Assembly: GCF_028640845.1 (NCBI RefSeq)
Contig: NC_080539.1
Coordinates: 165,552,236 to 165,616,235, forward strand
DNA from: Ahaetulla prasina
Lineage: Eukaryota; Chordata; Lepidosauria; Squamata; Colubridae
Direction of reading: 5' to 3'
Length of the DNA stretch: 64,000 nt
Numbering within the stretch: position 1 is the first letter of the stretch; every line of letters starts with the position of its first letter. This document shows positions 10,839-21,089 of this stretch, piece after piece. Below the pieces are notes generated by a model. That model did no database searches and was not told the DNA's origin. It saw only the letters and a program-made list of their open reading frames with translations. The position numbers and the translations under genes were made by a program.

Positions 10839-11627
10839 AGATCTAATAGTTGGTTTCCCCTTATGTATGTGAGAGAATAAAGTTATGCTTCTTTAATCTA
10901 AGACGCATCTCATGTCTTCCTCATGGTTTGGGGGAAATCTCCCTTCATATGCAAATAGTAAGAATGCCTTTTCTCAGGCAGTCTAGTTTACCTGGGCTTC
11001 ACCTAAAATAATGCTTTTTGCCTTTAGAGTACGGAGTTAAATCCTGGCTCATTAGTGATTAACATTGATTTATTGACCAACCAGAGCAGTGGTAATGTAA
11101 ATCTTGTCTTCATCAGTTATCTATCATCACAGTGATAGCTGGGGGGGATGTTGTAAGATGTTATAAATCATTAGCTAAAAAAACCTTTCAATCATATTTC
11201 ATGATTATAGGCTGAGATCCAACTTGTTATTTTTACTCGGATGTGGATTCCTGCACATTTATTCAATAAGTGAGTGGAGAAAAACTCAGGCATTTTCAAA
11301 GATCTTTTTTTTTTTGTCATTGCACGTTCAGGTTAAGAGGAACTGGCTGGCAACTCAGTGAACTTCACAGGGCTTATTCACACAATATTTAACTGGTCAC
11401 ATAAAGACCAAGCATCTGTGTTGGCGCAATGAGCTAAATTTGCTTAGTGTAGGTTAATCTTGGTTGTGATTTGTGTGCCTTAGCACTGATCCTTTTGCAA
11501 ATGATCCATCCAACTACTTTAGGGATAGTTGAATTACCTATTGTTTGTTTTATATTGTTTCATATTGTTTGTTTCTGGTTTCATATTGCCATTTTGGTGG
11601 GTTTTCTCTTCTCTTCTCTTCCCTTTC
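10839..11627. other. unassigned AT-rich DNA
   Basis: No recognised repeat other than short homopolymer runs near 11307-11316. Nothing gene-like. Confidence 0.45.
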
Positions 11628-11635
11628 CATGGCAT

Positions 11636-11925
11636 CAGAGGTGGGTTTCAGCAGGTTCTGACCAGTTCTGGAGAACCGGTAGCGGAAATTTTGACTAGTT
11701 CAGAGAACCGGTAGTAAAAATTCTGACTGGCCCCACCCCCCATCTATTCTCTGCCTCCCGAGTCCCAGCTGATCGGGAGGAAAAGGGGATTTTGCAGTAA
11801 CCTTCCTCTGGAGAGGGGTGGGAATGGAGATTTTACAGTATCCTTCCCCTGCCATGCCCATCAAGCCATGTCATGCCCACAGAACCATGCCCACAGGTAG
11901 TAAAAAAATTTGAAACCCACCACTG
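11636..11925 (-). mobile_element. hAT-type MITE-1 copy
   Basis: Ends CAGAGGTGGGTTTCAGC and GAAACCCACCACTG. The 8-bp duplication has one mismatch (CATGGCAT at 11628-11635; CATGGCAC at 11926-11933). Two internal units in reverse orientation. Confidence 0.9.
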
Positions 11926-11933
11926 CATGGCAC

Positions 11934-13229
11934 CATTTGCTAACCCTAGGACACTTAACTTTCTTACATGATTGCCAACAAAGACACAGTGGTAGTTATT
12001 TTGATCCAACTGAAGTATAAGATCAGGCTTTGCAGGGAACTACTTTAATGTTTTCCCAAATCAACTGCCATCTAGACTACCTGGGGCCTGCTTAAGTGAA
12101 TAAAGAGTCTATCCTTTGCCATAAATAGCAAAGTCTTTGAAAGGGCTGCAGCTAAATGATTCAATCTTTTTTGTATCAGCTCTGCTTCAAAAGTATATCT
12201 TGAAAAGAGCTGCAGGAAGAATGTGGTTGCATCTAATGTTTTATGTCTGCTGTCTCCCCTTGCTTTTCCTCCTTTTGTGTGCAAAATGGGTTCTTCTGAA
12301 TATCTTCACAACAGCTCTGATCCATTCAAAACCGCAAGTTTGTGTTTCTAGTACAGATTGCGGTGATTCTTTCATTTATCATCATCCAAAAACACTGTCA
12401 TGATGGCATGAAAAGGTGATAATGACTAACTTGCAAGTTTGACCTTCTCTTCCCACTTCTAGGCTTCCTAATACACAAAGAGATTTGGTGAGGAAAACAG
12501 ACTGGAAAATTTGGCAGAGTGAGTGATCAACACAACCCATTAAATTGAAAAATACTGGGTCAATTTTTATTAGCCTTAATGGGAGTCCGTTTCAACAGGC
12601 AGCTCAGTGAATACAGAAAAGAGAAAGAATGGCTTTTGAAGCAGACCCCAGTGCTGGTAAGTACAGGACAATGGCTAGAAAGAGAAGGATGGAGACAAAA
12701 CTATCTGGAATAGGAGTAGATGTTGAGCTCCCTTCTTATGTTTGTTCACCAACAGAAGAAAAGAGAGAAAAACATAAGCAACAACTCTAAAGGAGAAGTT
12801 GAAAGTTGCAAAGGTGGCCAACGGGAGAGCAAGGCTTTAGAAGATTGACAGTCTTATTGGAGACTTTTGGGGCAGAGGTGATTCAAGGAAGTGATTTTGG
12901 TGGCAGCCCTGTGTACCTAAGCAATATGCATCTGGTACCAACAGCTCTGGCTTTTAAAGGAGTTTTGAAAACTATGTAGTGAGCATTCAGCTGAGATGTT
13001 GAATTGATTTCTGACATTAGAAGAGTTTAATTCCAGGTTCAGATCCTCTCCCTCATGGGCTGCATATGCTTTAACTCCTCAAAGTGGAAGTGGGAAAATC
13101 TGTTGTTGTCAAAATATTGCTAAACCAACATCCCTCAACAATGGACACCACTTTGGCTCTGCCTGCTGGGAGATGTAGTTCAGCAACATCTGAAGAGCTA
13201 CAGGTTCTCCCATTCCTGCTTGAAAGGAC
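11934..13229. other. unassigned DNA
   Basis: Mostly unique-looking sequence. 13150-13210 holds the word GGGAGATGTAGTTCAGCAAC, typical of a small dispersed DNA-element fragment. No gene recognised. Confidence 0.4.
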
Positions 13230-13234
13230 AGGTG

Positions 13235-13832
13235 TGTTGTGGTCTGCTAGCAGCCCGCAGAGCTAGCAGCAGAGTCAGACAGTGAGGAGGCTGGGGAGGA
13301 CCATGGGCCAATCCTGGACTCTGGTGAAGGCCTGGACGAGGGCTCTGTGTCGGAGAAAGAGATGGGGCCAGGGCCATCTTGGAGCAATGCGCAGACTCTG
13401 GAGCCTCCAGAGGCGGACAGCAGAGAGGCAGAGGAACAGGAGGAGCCTGTTCCTAGTGCATGCATGCGAAGAGCTGCCAGAAGGCAAGAGCAGCTAAAGC
13501 AAAAAAGGATGACTTGGGAGTAAGGCCAGGAGATGATTGGCCCCTCTCATAAGCTTTAAAGAGCAGCAACGGCTCTTGGGCTCTTTGTAGGAAAGCAACG
13601 TTGCTACATTGGTTTCTCGCTGTCATCTTTTGTTTATGAACTTCGTGGGGCTTTGCCAAGAAAAGCCTTTGACAGGGTTTGTGATAAGGCCGAAGGACTT
13701 TTTCTGAAGGATTTGTTTTGGAATTAATTTGGCCTAAGCTGAGAATGAAGTAATTCTCAGCTGTTCTAATAAGCTATGTTTGTTTAGGACTGATTGTGTC
13801 TGGTAATAACTACTTGGGCCTAGGTCACAAGA
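13235..13832 (+). mobile_element. solo LTR, family LTR-B copy 1
   Basis: Starts TGTTGTGGTC; the end is homologous to GGTCACAACA in sister copies, with one changed base. The flanks AGGTG (13230-13234) and GGGTG (13833-13837) match at 4 of 5 positions. An AATAAA-like signal (CTAATAAGC) lies near 13768. The first 290 bases keep the family's acidic reading frame, here with one early stop, ending in a basic AARRQEQLKQK tail. No internal retroelement sequence adjoins it, so it is a solo LTR left by LTR-LTR recombination. Family (Ty3-like or endogenous retrovirus) cannot be decided from the LTR alone. Confidence 0.85.
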
Positions 13833-13837
13833 GGGTG

Positions 13838-14541
13838 TGACATCAATGAAATACATACCAAACCAATCCTTTGCAGAAACATCCCATCACAAATGTTTTA
13901 AAATGGCACAGTCACATCTGTGAACTTCCCCTCTAACTCAAGGCTTGTCTTTCACCCATATCTCAGGAAACATGAGCTGACCTACAGCTGAACAGGACAT
14001 CTTAAGCACAGTTGCCTAGAAGTGAATCTGGAGCCCTGAATGTTGAAGTGATATGGAGCAGAAATGGAAGAAGAGCCTCAGAATGGGATGATTTGCCACA
14101 ATCAATTTACTGCGGTCATCTCGCTGTGGCCATCTCACTGCAGGATAGCTTGCCATGGAAAATTCCACGTGGGATAACTCAATAGGATAAATGTTTCTTT
14201 GACATTATTTTCATTTTTGTCAATGGAAATATTATTTCCATGTTTATTGCATTGAGTTATCCTGCATGGAATTGTCTACAGTGAGTTGACACATGACAAG
14301 TTTGGCCATGGCAAGATAGCCTTGGCGAGTTGGCTGTCGTAAATTGTCCTAGATCTGAAAACACTTGGCCAAGTTAGTCTGTAAGTGTTGTTCCATATTT
14401 TATTCACCTCTGCTATAACTGTTTTAATTGCATTGTTTATCACTTTTACCAGTGGCACCTATGAAAAGGGCAGGGGGCGGGAGTGGTGGTGTCAAAATCA
14501 AGATGGTGGCTGTGACTGTGTAATCTAAGCTCCACCACTCT
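13838..14541. other. unassigned DNA
   Basis: No recognised element. 14140-14340 has several loosely repeated words around TAGGATAA and TGGCAAG. Nothing gene-like. Confidence 0.4.
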
Positions 14542-14546
14542 GTATG

Positions 14547-15143
14547 TGTTCTGTCCCCGTCCCCACTTCACAGAGCAAACACAAAGACGCGTGTCTCCCA
14601 GTCTTTTTATTTGCTACAGACCTGATTTTCTTCAATTGAGGAAATACTTGGCAGTGGCCGTGCAAAGGCCTGCCAAGTGCTGGGTCCGCTATCTCGTATC
14701 CAAGGTCCGTTGCCAAAACTCACTGATAAAATCTGTTAACCCTCCAACAACCGAGCTGCAGTGCACACTTGGTAGCTTTTTTGACCATCACAAGGGCCAC
14801 ATGGCAGCTCCACCCACTTTTATACCCTATGGGGTGTGGTTCAGTGACTCAGCAATCTCTGAGCCTGCCACACCTTTTCCTCCGTTGTGCACGCTTATCT
14901 TTATGTCGCTGCCTTGGATCAATCCAGGATTGATCGTCAGCAGCTGGGACTTGAGGCGTTGCCAAGGAGGAGGAGGGTGCGGGAGAGGGAGGCCTTGTCA
15001 GCTACTCCTCCTGGCCTGCAGGTGGAACTTGGGATGGCGCCAGCGAGGAGGGTCCTGGCGAGGGAGGCCTTGCTGGCTCCTCTCCCTCACTTCCCGAGTC
15101 ACTCTCCTCCATGGGAACAGGTTCGAGGGCCGGAGTCACAACA
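14547..15143 (-). mobile_element. solo LTR, family LTR-A copy 1
   Basis: On the minus strand it begins TGTTGTGACTCC and ends GGGGACAGAACA. It has a perfect 5-bp target duplication GTATG (14542-14546 and 15144-15148). A TATA-like box (GGTATAAAAGTGGG, minus strand, near 14816-14829) and an AATAAA signal (near 14607-14612) are spaced as in an LTR. The first 290 bases hold an acidic, Pro/Ser-rich frame followed by a basic RQRHKDKRAQRRKR tail, with one internal stop. The plus-strand 203-codon frame across it is a shadow. Confidence 0.92.
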
Positions 15144-15148
15144 GTATG

Positions 15149-15733
15149 CATGTGTGACATTGATGCACATACAAAAGATGTGGGGCTTTGATCATGAGGC
15201 GATAGCTGCCAGGCGATAGCTGCCAGTTTTTAAACCCTCTTCATGGATTCCTTCACTTTCTTGTTGACCTAGTTCCTTAGACCTTCTGAAAGTTTTGACT
15301 GAAGAACAGCTAGTCAATTCCAAATGCAGAAATGCTCTTCGCTTTGTCACGCACAACCCACTTCTCCAGCTGATGCAAAATTCAAAAGACACTGCACTGA
15401 CTCAGATCTGGTTGGTTGGCATATTATGAAATTTTACTTTATTTACAAACATTTGGGTTGGAGCACAACTTCAATATTGCAATTGTGCTAAAATGTACCT
15501 CTCCTCCACATCTACACATATATTTACTATGAAACGTAATGAGATCTCTGTCTCTCTTATACACACATATTACATATGAACTGTTTAAAGTTCCTTTGTA
15601 ATAAAACATTCACAGGAAACTGAACAGACCCTGAATGACTACAGGAGAAGAGCCAGTGGCCCAGTAAAAAAACCTGTTTATTTATATGCACCGACTGTAT
15701 CTCAGAAATTGTGTAGCTGCCATGCTGACCTAT
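15149..15733. other. unassigned DNA
   Basis: No recognised element. AT-rich near 15400-15620. Confidence 0.4.
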
Positions 15734-15734
15734 T

Positions 15735-16094
15735 AAGGTAAAGGTAAAGATTCCCCTTGCACATACGTGCTAGTCGTTGCCAACTCTAGGGGGCGGTGCT
15801 CATCTCCTTTTCAAAGCCGAAGAGCCAGTGCTGTCCGAAGACATCTCCGTGGTCATGTGGCCGGCATGACTCAACGCCAAAGGCACACAGAACACTGTTA
15901 CCTTCCCACCAAAGGTGATCCCTATTTTTTCTACTTGCATTTTTACGTGCTTTCGAAACTGCTAGGTTGGCAGAAGCTGGGACAAGTAACGGGAGCTCAC
16001 CCCATTACACGGCAGCACTAGAGATTCGAACCGCCGAGCTGCCGACCTTTTGATCGACAAGCTCAACGTCCTAGCCCCTGAGCCACCGCGTCCC
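15735..16094 (-). mobile_element. Sauria SINE, full length
   Basis: Minus-strand copy: the AAGGTAAAGGTAAAG tail is at the left and the tRNA-like head (reverse of GGGACGCGGTGGCTCAGG) at the right. The B box is GGTTCGAATCTC. A clear target duplication was not found, suggesting age or an adjacent rearrangement. Confidence 0.9.
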
Positions 16095-16252
16095 AATCGC
16101 TGTCCTTGTAGAAAGAGATAAATAATAATAAGGTCAGCCAGATGGATTTATCAAAAGCATTCCAGCATCATGCTGTAATATACAGTGTCTTTTTTTTTTC
16201 TTTGTCTGGTCTTCGTAATATAAGTTAATTTATGAACTTAGGAACATAGTTC

Positions 16253-16306
16253 GTGTTGTGGCCCAAACCTTGGTTGCTTATGTGAGCCAGGTTTGGGCCA
16301 CAACAC
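16253..16306. repeat. perfect 18-bp inverted repeat with 18-bp loop
   Basis: GTGTTGTGGCCCAAACCT (16253-16270) is exactly complementary to AGGTTTGGGCCACAACAC (16289-16306). A single strand would form an 18-bp perfect stem, with partial extra pairing in the loop. No other copy was noticed in the window. It may be a core of a fold-back element or a structured transcript. Confidence 0.85.
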
Positions 16307-16343
16307 AATGAACAGCCACAACATATTTCTAAAATGTCTCGGG

Positions 16344-16345
<2 letters not shown>

Positions 16346-16383
<38 letters not shown>

Positions 16384-16428
16384 TAGAGAGATGATGGAGA
16401 TAGATAGATAGACAGATAGACAGACAGA
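16346..16428 (+). repeat. (GATA)n/(GACA)n Bkm-like microsatellite
   Basis: Alternating GATA and GACA blocks: about four GATA, then five or six GACA, a short break, then mixed GATA/GACA. This composition matches the Bkm repeats first described from banded krait and enriched on snake sex chromosomes. The presence of one short block does not place this window on a sex chromosome. Confidence 0.9.
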
Positions 16429-17662
16429 GATGACTTTACACACTGGCAAATAAGGAGGTTTCTGCAGCAGCTGTTTTCCAAGTGAAAGAGTTGAGATTCT
16501 GAAATCATAAGCAAGCAAACAAAAGTAATAATGCAGCTTAGAAATGGAGACGCAATCTAAAACCAGGAAGCCTGCTATGTGAACACTGATGATTACATGT
16601 CAGGTAACTGTGAAGTTATGAATAGAGGAATAGCTCTTCAAATAATAATGGGTACCAGGCACCTTAGGGATAAAACAACAAAAACAGGTTTTTCTTCCTT
16701 GCTTTTTCTTCACCAAGGATTGAGTTACTATAAATAATTTTCTTGAGTGAAATTGTTCTGGAGCCTGGATACAGGATCCCTGCATTATGAGCCTAGGCGT
16801 TGATTAAACTTTCAAAAGTGCAGATGCTTTTTGATGTATAATGAGAGAACATTATTGCAGACATTGTGGAATTATATGATTTTTTCCTTGACAAATGAGT
16901 TCTAGCCCAAGAGAAGCTCTGGTTTCTTGATTAAAACTTTTCTTTCCAGCAATGACTTGCAGGGGTGGAAGGAGAGAACAGTAAATTAAACTATATGTTA
17001 GAATTACTGAAGAGGAAAGGTATAAGAGCCAAAATTCAATACCTTTGTTCCAGTAGAACTGGGGCGAACCGGTAGAAACCCACCACGACTGTATTCTTAT
17101 CAATCCATGTACTCTTTTTCTTGCATTCGATTTATCATAAGGATGGATGTGCATGGTTCTTCCCAAGATGCCTTTTCCCAAAAGCATAGGTTAAATGTGG
17201 GCAGTGTTGGCCTTCATGGTTTAGTGGTCTAGAGAATGGATTTCTTTATGTCTTATTGACCACTTAGACTGGGACCTTCAGAGAAAGTGGTCTGTTACCC
17301 AAACCACAAACCACTGAGGAGAAACTGACTGGGTTCTTTTCGATATAGCCAAATATAGCTTAGTGAGGTGTAGGTTAGGTTTGCTAAGCCACTATAGGGC
17401 AAATCCTGTTGTTAGGTGTGATGAAGCAGCTGGTTCAGGCTACCAATTTCACATATACTTAACAGTTACTTAATATTCTGTTAGGAATCAGGGAGCGTTT
17501 TGTATGACATTTTGCCTCCAGTGTCAAAAGTTCTGGATTGTCCCTGGATGTTATGTACTACAGCATGGATGGGGTTACATGCATTTGGTCATTTTCTATG
17601 AACAGCAAAATGCTTGAAAATCTGAATTATCAAGAGTGTGCATAATGGTATCTTCTGAAACA
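16429..17662. other. unassigned DNA with a MITE-like scrap
   Basis: Near 17057-17095 the words GCGAACCGGTAGAAACCCACCAC resemble the end of a hAT MITE, but the rest of that element was not traced. The remainder is unique-looking and AT-rich. Confidence 0.4.
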
Positions 17663-17665
17663 ACT

Positions 17666-17760
17666 TCCTTCCTTCCTTCCTTCCTTCCTTCCTTCCTTCC
17701 TTCCTTCCTCCCTCCCTCCCTCCCTCCCTCCCTCCCTCCCTCCCTCCCTCCCTCCCTCCC
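17666..17760 (+). repeat. (CTTC)n/(CCTC)n microsatellite
   Basis: About 43 bases of CTTC repeats pass into about 52 bases of CTCC repeats, a two-phase tetranucleotide tract. Confidence 0.95.
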
Positions 17761-17921
17761 TAATTTATCTTATTGATGAATTTGGGGATAACATGGTCAG
17801 GAGTTGGGAACTGCTCAGGTCCTATTGGATGTAGCTACCTCTCCAGTTGCATTGGTGGTGACACCACAAAGTGGCAGTCAGCACTTGATGTGAATAAGCA
17901 GAGAATTCCTCTCCCCTCACA

Positions 17922-18275
17922 TGGACAGTCTAGTGCAGGGGTGTCAAACTCACATTGTCACGGTGATGTCACGTCACGTATCGTGTCTTTTTCCCCCTTT
18001 GCTAAACCGGGTGTGGGCATGGCCAGCATGTGACGCATTTGGCCCACAGGCTGTGAGTTTGACAGCCCTGGTCTAGTGGTTAAGGCACCAGGCGTTCTAA
18101 TTGCACCTTAGCATGAAAGCCGGCTGGGTGACTTTGGGCCAGTCACTGCCTCTCAGCCCAACTCTCGTCACAGGGTCATTGTGGGGAAAATAGGAGGAGA
18201 AAAAGTATTAGGTATGTTTGCCACCTTCAATTATCAATAAAAATAATAAAGGTGAGATATAACTAAATAAAAACA
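17922..18275 (+). mobile_element. tRNA-derived SINE (MIR-like layout) split by a MITE
   Basis: GTCTAGTGGTTAAGGCACCAGG resembles a tRNA A-box head. It is followed by GAAAGCCGGCTGGGTGAC, TTGGGCCAGTCACTGCCTCTCAGCC and a tail ending in AAATAAAA-type sequence. This is a common squamate SINE layout. The MITE at 17936-18070 sits in the head, so the SINE is older. Left edge is approximate. Confidence 0.65.
17936..18070 (+). mobile_element. hAT-type MITE-2 copy
   Basis: Starts CAGGGGTGTCAAACTC and ends GAGTTTGACAGCCCTG, with a perfect 8-bp duplication GTCTAGTG (17928-17935 and 18071-18078). 135 bp, no coding capacity. The interior shares words (CCGGGTGTGGGC; GTCACG) with the copies at 44479-44599 and 52621-52753 and with the array at the end of the window. 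Confidence 0.92.
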
Positions 18276-18532
18276 ATACTTGTTCGTAGGGAAAGTCTGG
18301 TGCTGTAGGCTTGCTGCCTTTTGGTAGCAAGTCTCATAAGGTCAGGTCAAGGAAGACGAATCTTTCCCATGGCTGTTGTTTGTGGGGATGTTGCTCGATT
18401 CAGTGCAAAACCTTAGTTGGGGCTTTACCATGACAGACCTGAGGTACCAGTTTTTGATTTCTTCAATTTCTACTTCCATAATTAATGTAGTAGGTAGAAT
18501 TTGAGGACAGTACTGAAGGCATTAGAATTTAG
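18276..18532. other. unassigned spacer
   Basis: Unique-looking sequence with nothing recognised. Confidence 0.4.
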
Positions 18533-18668
18533 ACCAGTATTTTTTCAACCTTAGCAATTTTAAAATGGGTGGACTTCAACTCCCAGAAATCCCCAACCAC
18601 AATGCTAGTTAGGGAATTCTGGGAGTTGAAGTCCATCCATCTTCAGGTTGCTAAGATTGAGAAACTTG
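18533..18668. mobile_element. fold-back (palindromic) MITE
   Basis: The left arm GGACTTCAACTCCCAGAA (about 18580) and the right arm TTCTGGGAGTTGAAGTCC (about 18617) are complementary. Outer arms AACCTTAGCAA and TTGCTAAG extend the hairpin. The same arms occur at 59070, 60334 and 60619. Almost the whole element can fold on itself. Confidence 0.8.
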
Positions 18669-19081
18669 GCATTAGATGTACTATATACCTACCAGAGGAA
18701 TCTTTGTTATTGGAGAATCTGCATTTGATATCTGCTTGGGCACATCCCTCTCCAGATGCTTTATTTGAAAAACCAAGCTTGATGTACCCATTCTGATTTG
18801 TAAAACTTTGATCACATTTGGGATTAAACAAAGTGTTTACAGTTTATGAGAAATGAAAGCTCTTGAATCTTATATTCCAAGCTGCTTGGTTTTTGAAGCA
18901 CCAGTGGTAATTAGAGCATGCTTTATGCGCCCTCCTTAAACTAAAGGTGATTTTTAATTACTATTGTCCCCCTTGCATGACACTTCAGGTATAATCTGGT
19001 ACCCTAGATAGTTCTCCCCCCCAAATCTCCCATGGTTTCTTTAACAGCAGCATGACAACTACACAAATTCAACAGCTGACT
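18669..19081. other. unassigned DNA
   Basis: Nothing recognised. Includes a short C-rich run near 19015-19023. Confidence 0.4.
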
Positions 19082-19117
19082 CTTTCAATTACTGCTTTTC
19101 TATGCAGTAATTGAAAG

Positions 19118-19470
19118 CGGTGGTTCAGGGCTAGGACGTTGAGCTTGTCAATCGAAAGGTCAGCAGCTCAGCGGTTCGAATCCCTAGTGCTGCCGTGTAA
19201 CAGGGTGAGTTCCCGTTACTTGTCCCAGCTTCTGCCAGCCTAGCAGTTTCGAAAGCACGTAAAAATGCAAGTAGAAAAAATAGGGACCACCTTTGGTGGG
19301 AAGGTAACAGCGTTCTGTGCGCCTTTGGCATTGAGTCATGCCAGCCACATGACCACGGAGACATCTTCGGACAGCGCTGGCTCTTCAGCTTTGAAACGGA
19401 GATGAGTACCGCCCCCTAGAGTCAGAAACAACTAGCAGATATGTGCGAGGGGAACCTTTACCTTTACCTT
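19118..19470 (+). mobile_element. Sauria SINE with fold-back 5' junction
   Basis: The body and CTTTACCTTTACCTT tail are typical; the 5' head is worn (GCGGTGGTTCAGGGCTAGG). The short word TATGCAG flanks it at 19101-19107 and 19471-19477. Between the left word and the head lies a filler, TAATTGAAAG, that is the inverse complement of the upstream target, giving a perfect 14-bp inverted repeat (19082-19095 with 19104-19117). Confidence 0.88.
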
Positions 19471-19477
19471 TATGCAG

Positions 19478-20107
19478 AGAAGACCTCTTTTACATTTCTG
19501 ACATGGAATTGTTAAAATCTTCCCATCTGCTCAAGATCTGCACAAAACAGATGAGAAGGCATTCCCACAGTTGTTCTCTGCTCAGACCACTCACACACTT
19601 AATTTTTAGCAGCAAGGGGAGACTGTATCTTCAGTTTTAAAAATAGAATGTTAATTAAAACTGCTGTTCTATATATACTTGCTAGAATGTGAATTTTACT
19701 GAAGGTTGCGTAATGGTCTCAGTCTGAATAAATACCTTAACCTCAGTGAACATTAGAGCATCAAATGTGAAACAAAGACAACCATGTTTAGGAAGGAATG
19801 GTTTTTGGAAGCTGGAAATTCAGAATGAAAAATAAAGTAAGGCTACAGAAAAAAACATGTCACTGCTGGTTTTTTTCAGAGGTTCCATATGTTTGTAGGG
19901 AATGAAGCTCTCACACATTTTAATTGGCTTTTCGGTTACACTGGTTTCAATTGATCTATAAGGGAAAAGTCTGTTGTTCTGAAAATAGAGTATATTCTTT
20001 GCATGAAAAGGTCTTAAGTTTGGTCTCTGGCATAGGGGTCAAATATTAGGGGTCAAATATTGTCTGAAACACAGTGGAGCCACTTCAGTCTCTTTAGAAT
20101 AGTCATT
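19478..20107. other. unassigned AT-rich DNA
   Basis: Unique-looking sequence; a short direct repeat of GGGGTCAAATATT occurs at 20036-20062. Confidence 0.4.
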
Positions 20108-20115
20108 AGTAGGCC

Positions 20116-20365
20116 AGGGGTCAGCAACCTGCAGCTCTGGAGCTGCATGTGGCTCTTTCATCCCTGTACTGCAGCTCCCTGTTGCCCATCAGCTCCACAA
20201 CTGATAAGGCTTTCAGTTAGGATAGGTAGAGGAAAAAGGACGCCGTGCTAGGAGGAGATTCTATGGAACTGGACTTCCGGTTGGCTCCAGAATTGAACAG
20301 GGAGCTTCCGCTTAGGACCTTTGTGGCTCTTTGATTGTTTAAGGCTGCCTACCCTTGAGCTAGGC
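20116..20365 (+). mobile_element. hAT-type (Charlie-like) MITE
   Basis: Begins CAGGGGTCAGCAACCTGCAG with GGAGCTGCATGTGGCTCTTT, a widespread vertebrate hAT-family terminus, and ends GCTGCCTACCCTTG. The flanks TAGTAGGC and AGCTAGGC share 5 of 8 bases, so the duplication is only weakly supported. Confidence 0.6.
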
Positions 20366-20401
20366 ATAGCTGGACTTAGTCTTTGGACTTAGTGTTTCCT
20401 A

Positions 20402-20803
20402 GCCTATAAGGCTGTGATGGCACATGTGCCTGAACTGGCACGTGGAGCTATGTCGCCTGGCACATGCAGCATAGCCTGTTCCTCTTCCGGGTTTCTGTTG
20501 CACATGCGCATGCAACGATCAGCTGGCCTTTTTTCATCTGGCAGTGCTGGAAACTAGAAGAGCTGGTCTTCTGTTTTCCTGTGTGAGCATGCGCGCCGGC
20601 CATCTGATTGTCGTGTAAAACTTCATGCACGCCAGAAACCCGGAAGAGTAGCTGGCTGAAATCGGAAGTTTAGTAGCTGACACCAGAAGTTCATTTTTGG
20701 GCATATTCATGTGCCCTGGGCAGCTCCTCTTCCAGGTTGCAGCCCAGATGTGCATGCGCTTCCTTTTTGGCATTCCGTTCCAAAAAGGTTCGCTATAGGG
20801 GCA
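20402..20803. mobile_element. DNA-transposon-derived repeat, CpG containing
   Basis: The left end CTATAAGGCTGTGATGGCAC and the right end AAAGGTTCGCTATAGGGG look like diverged inverted termini of a non-autonomous hAT-type element. The interior has GCACATGCGCATGC-type words. No coding frame. Edges uncertain. Confidence 0.45.
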
Positions 20804-21089
20804 TATGGAGTTTTCAACTTGCATGCGAGACATGCAAACACAAATGTATCTTTCTATACATCACTTGAGAAAAATAGTCTTTGGCAGAAGAGCCACCATC
20901 CCCCAACAGCAGCATGTGTAGCAGGCCCTAGCAGCTGGACCTTGGGGCCAGTGATGGCGGTGGCTTCTGAAATCAATCCAGGGAAGAAGGGATGGATTCT
21001 TCCCTTTCAGACTCTCCTGCATTTGCTGAAGGAGCCAAGCGGCAATTGCTCGGGGAGAAAAGAAGGTAAGGGTGTGTGAAGGAACCTTC

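Noticed and set aside
13282..13497. Arg-rich 71-codon frame repeated in LTR-B copies (also at 21137 and 49317)
   Set aside because: It overlaps the acidic frame in another phase and lacks the in-frame length conservation seen for the acidic frame in copy 3, so it is probably a shadow.
14546..15157. 203-codon plus-strand open frame as a gene
   Set aside because: It lies wholly on the opposite strand of solo LTR-A and is a shadow of that LTR's own sequence.
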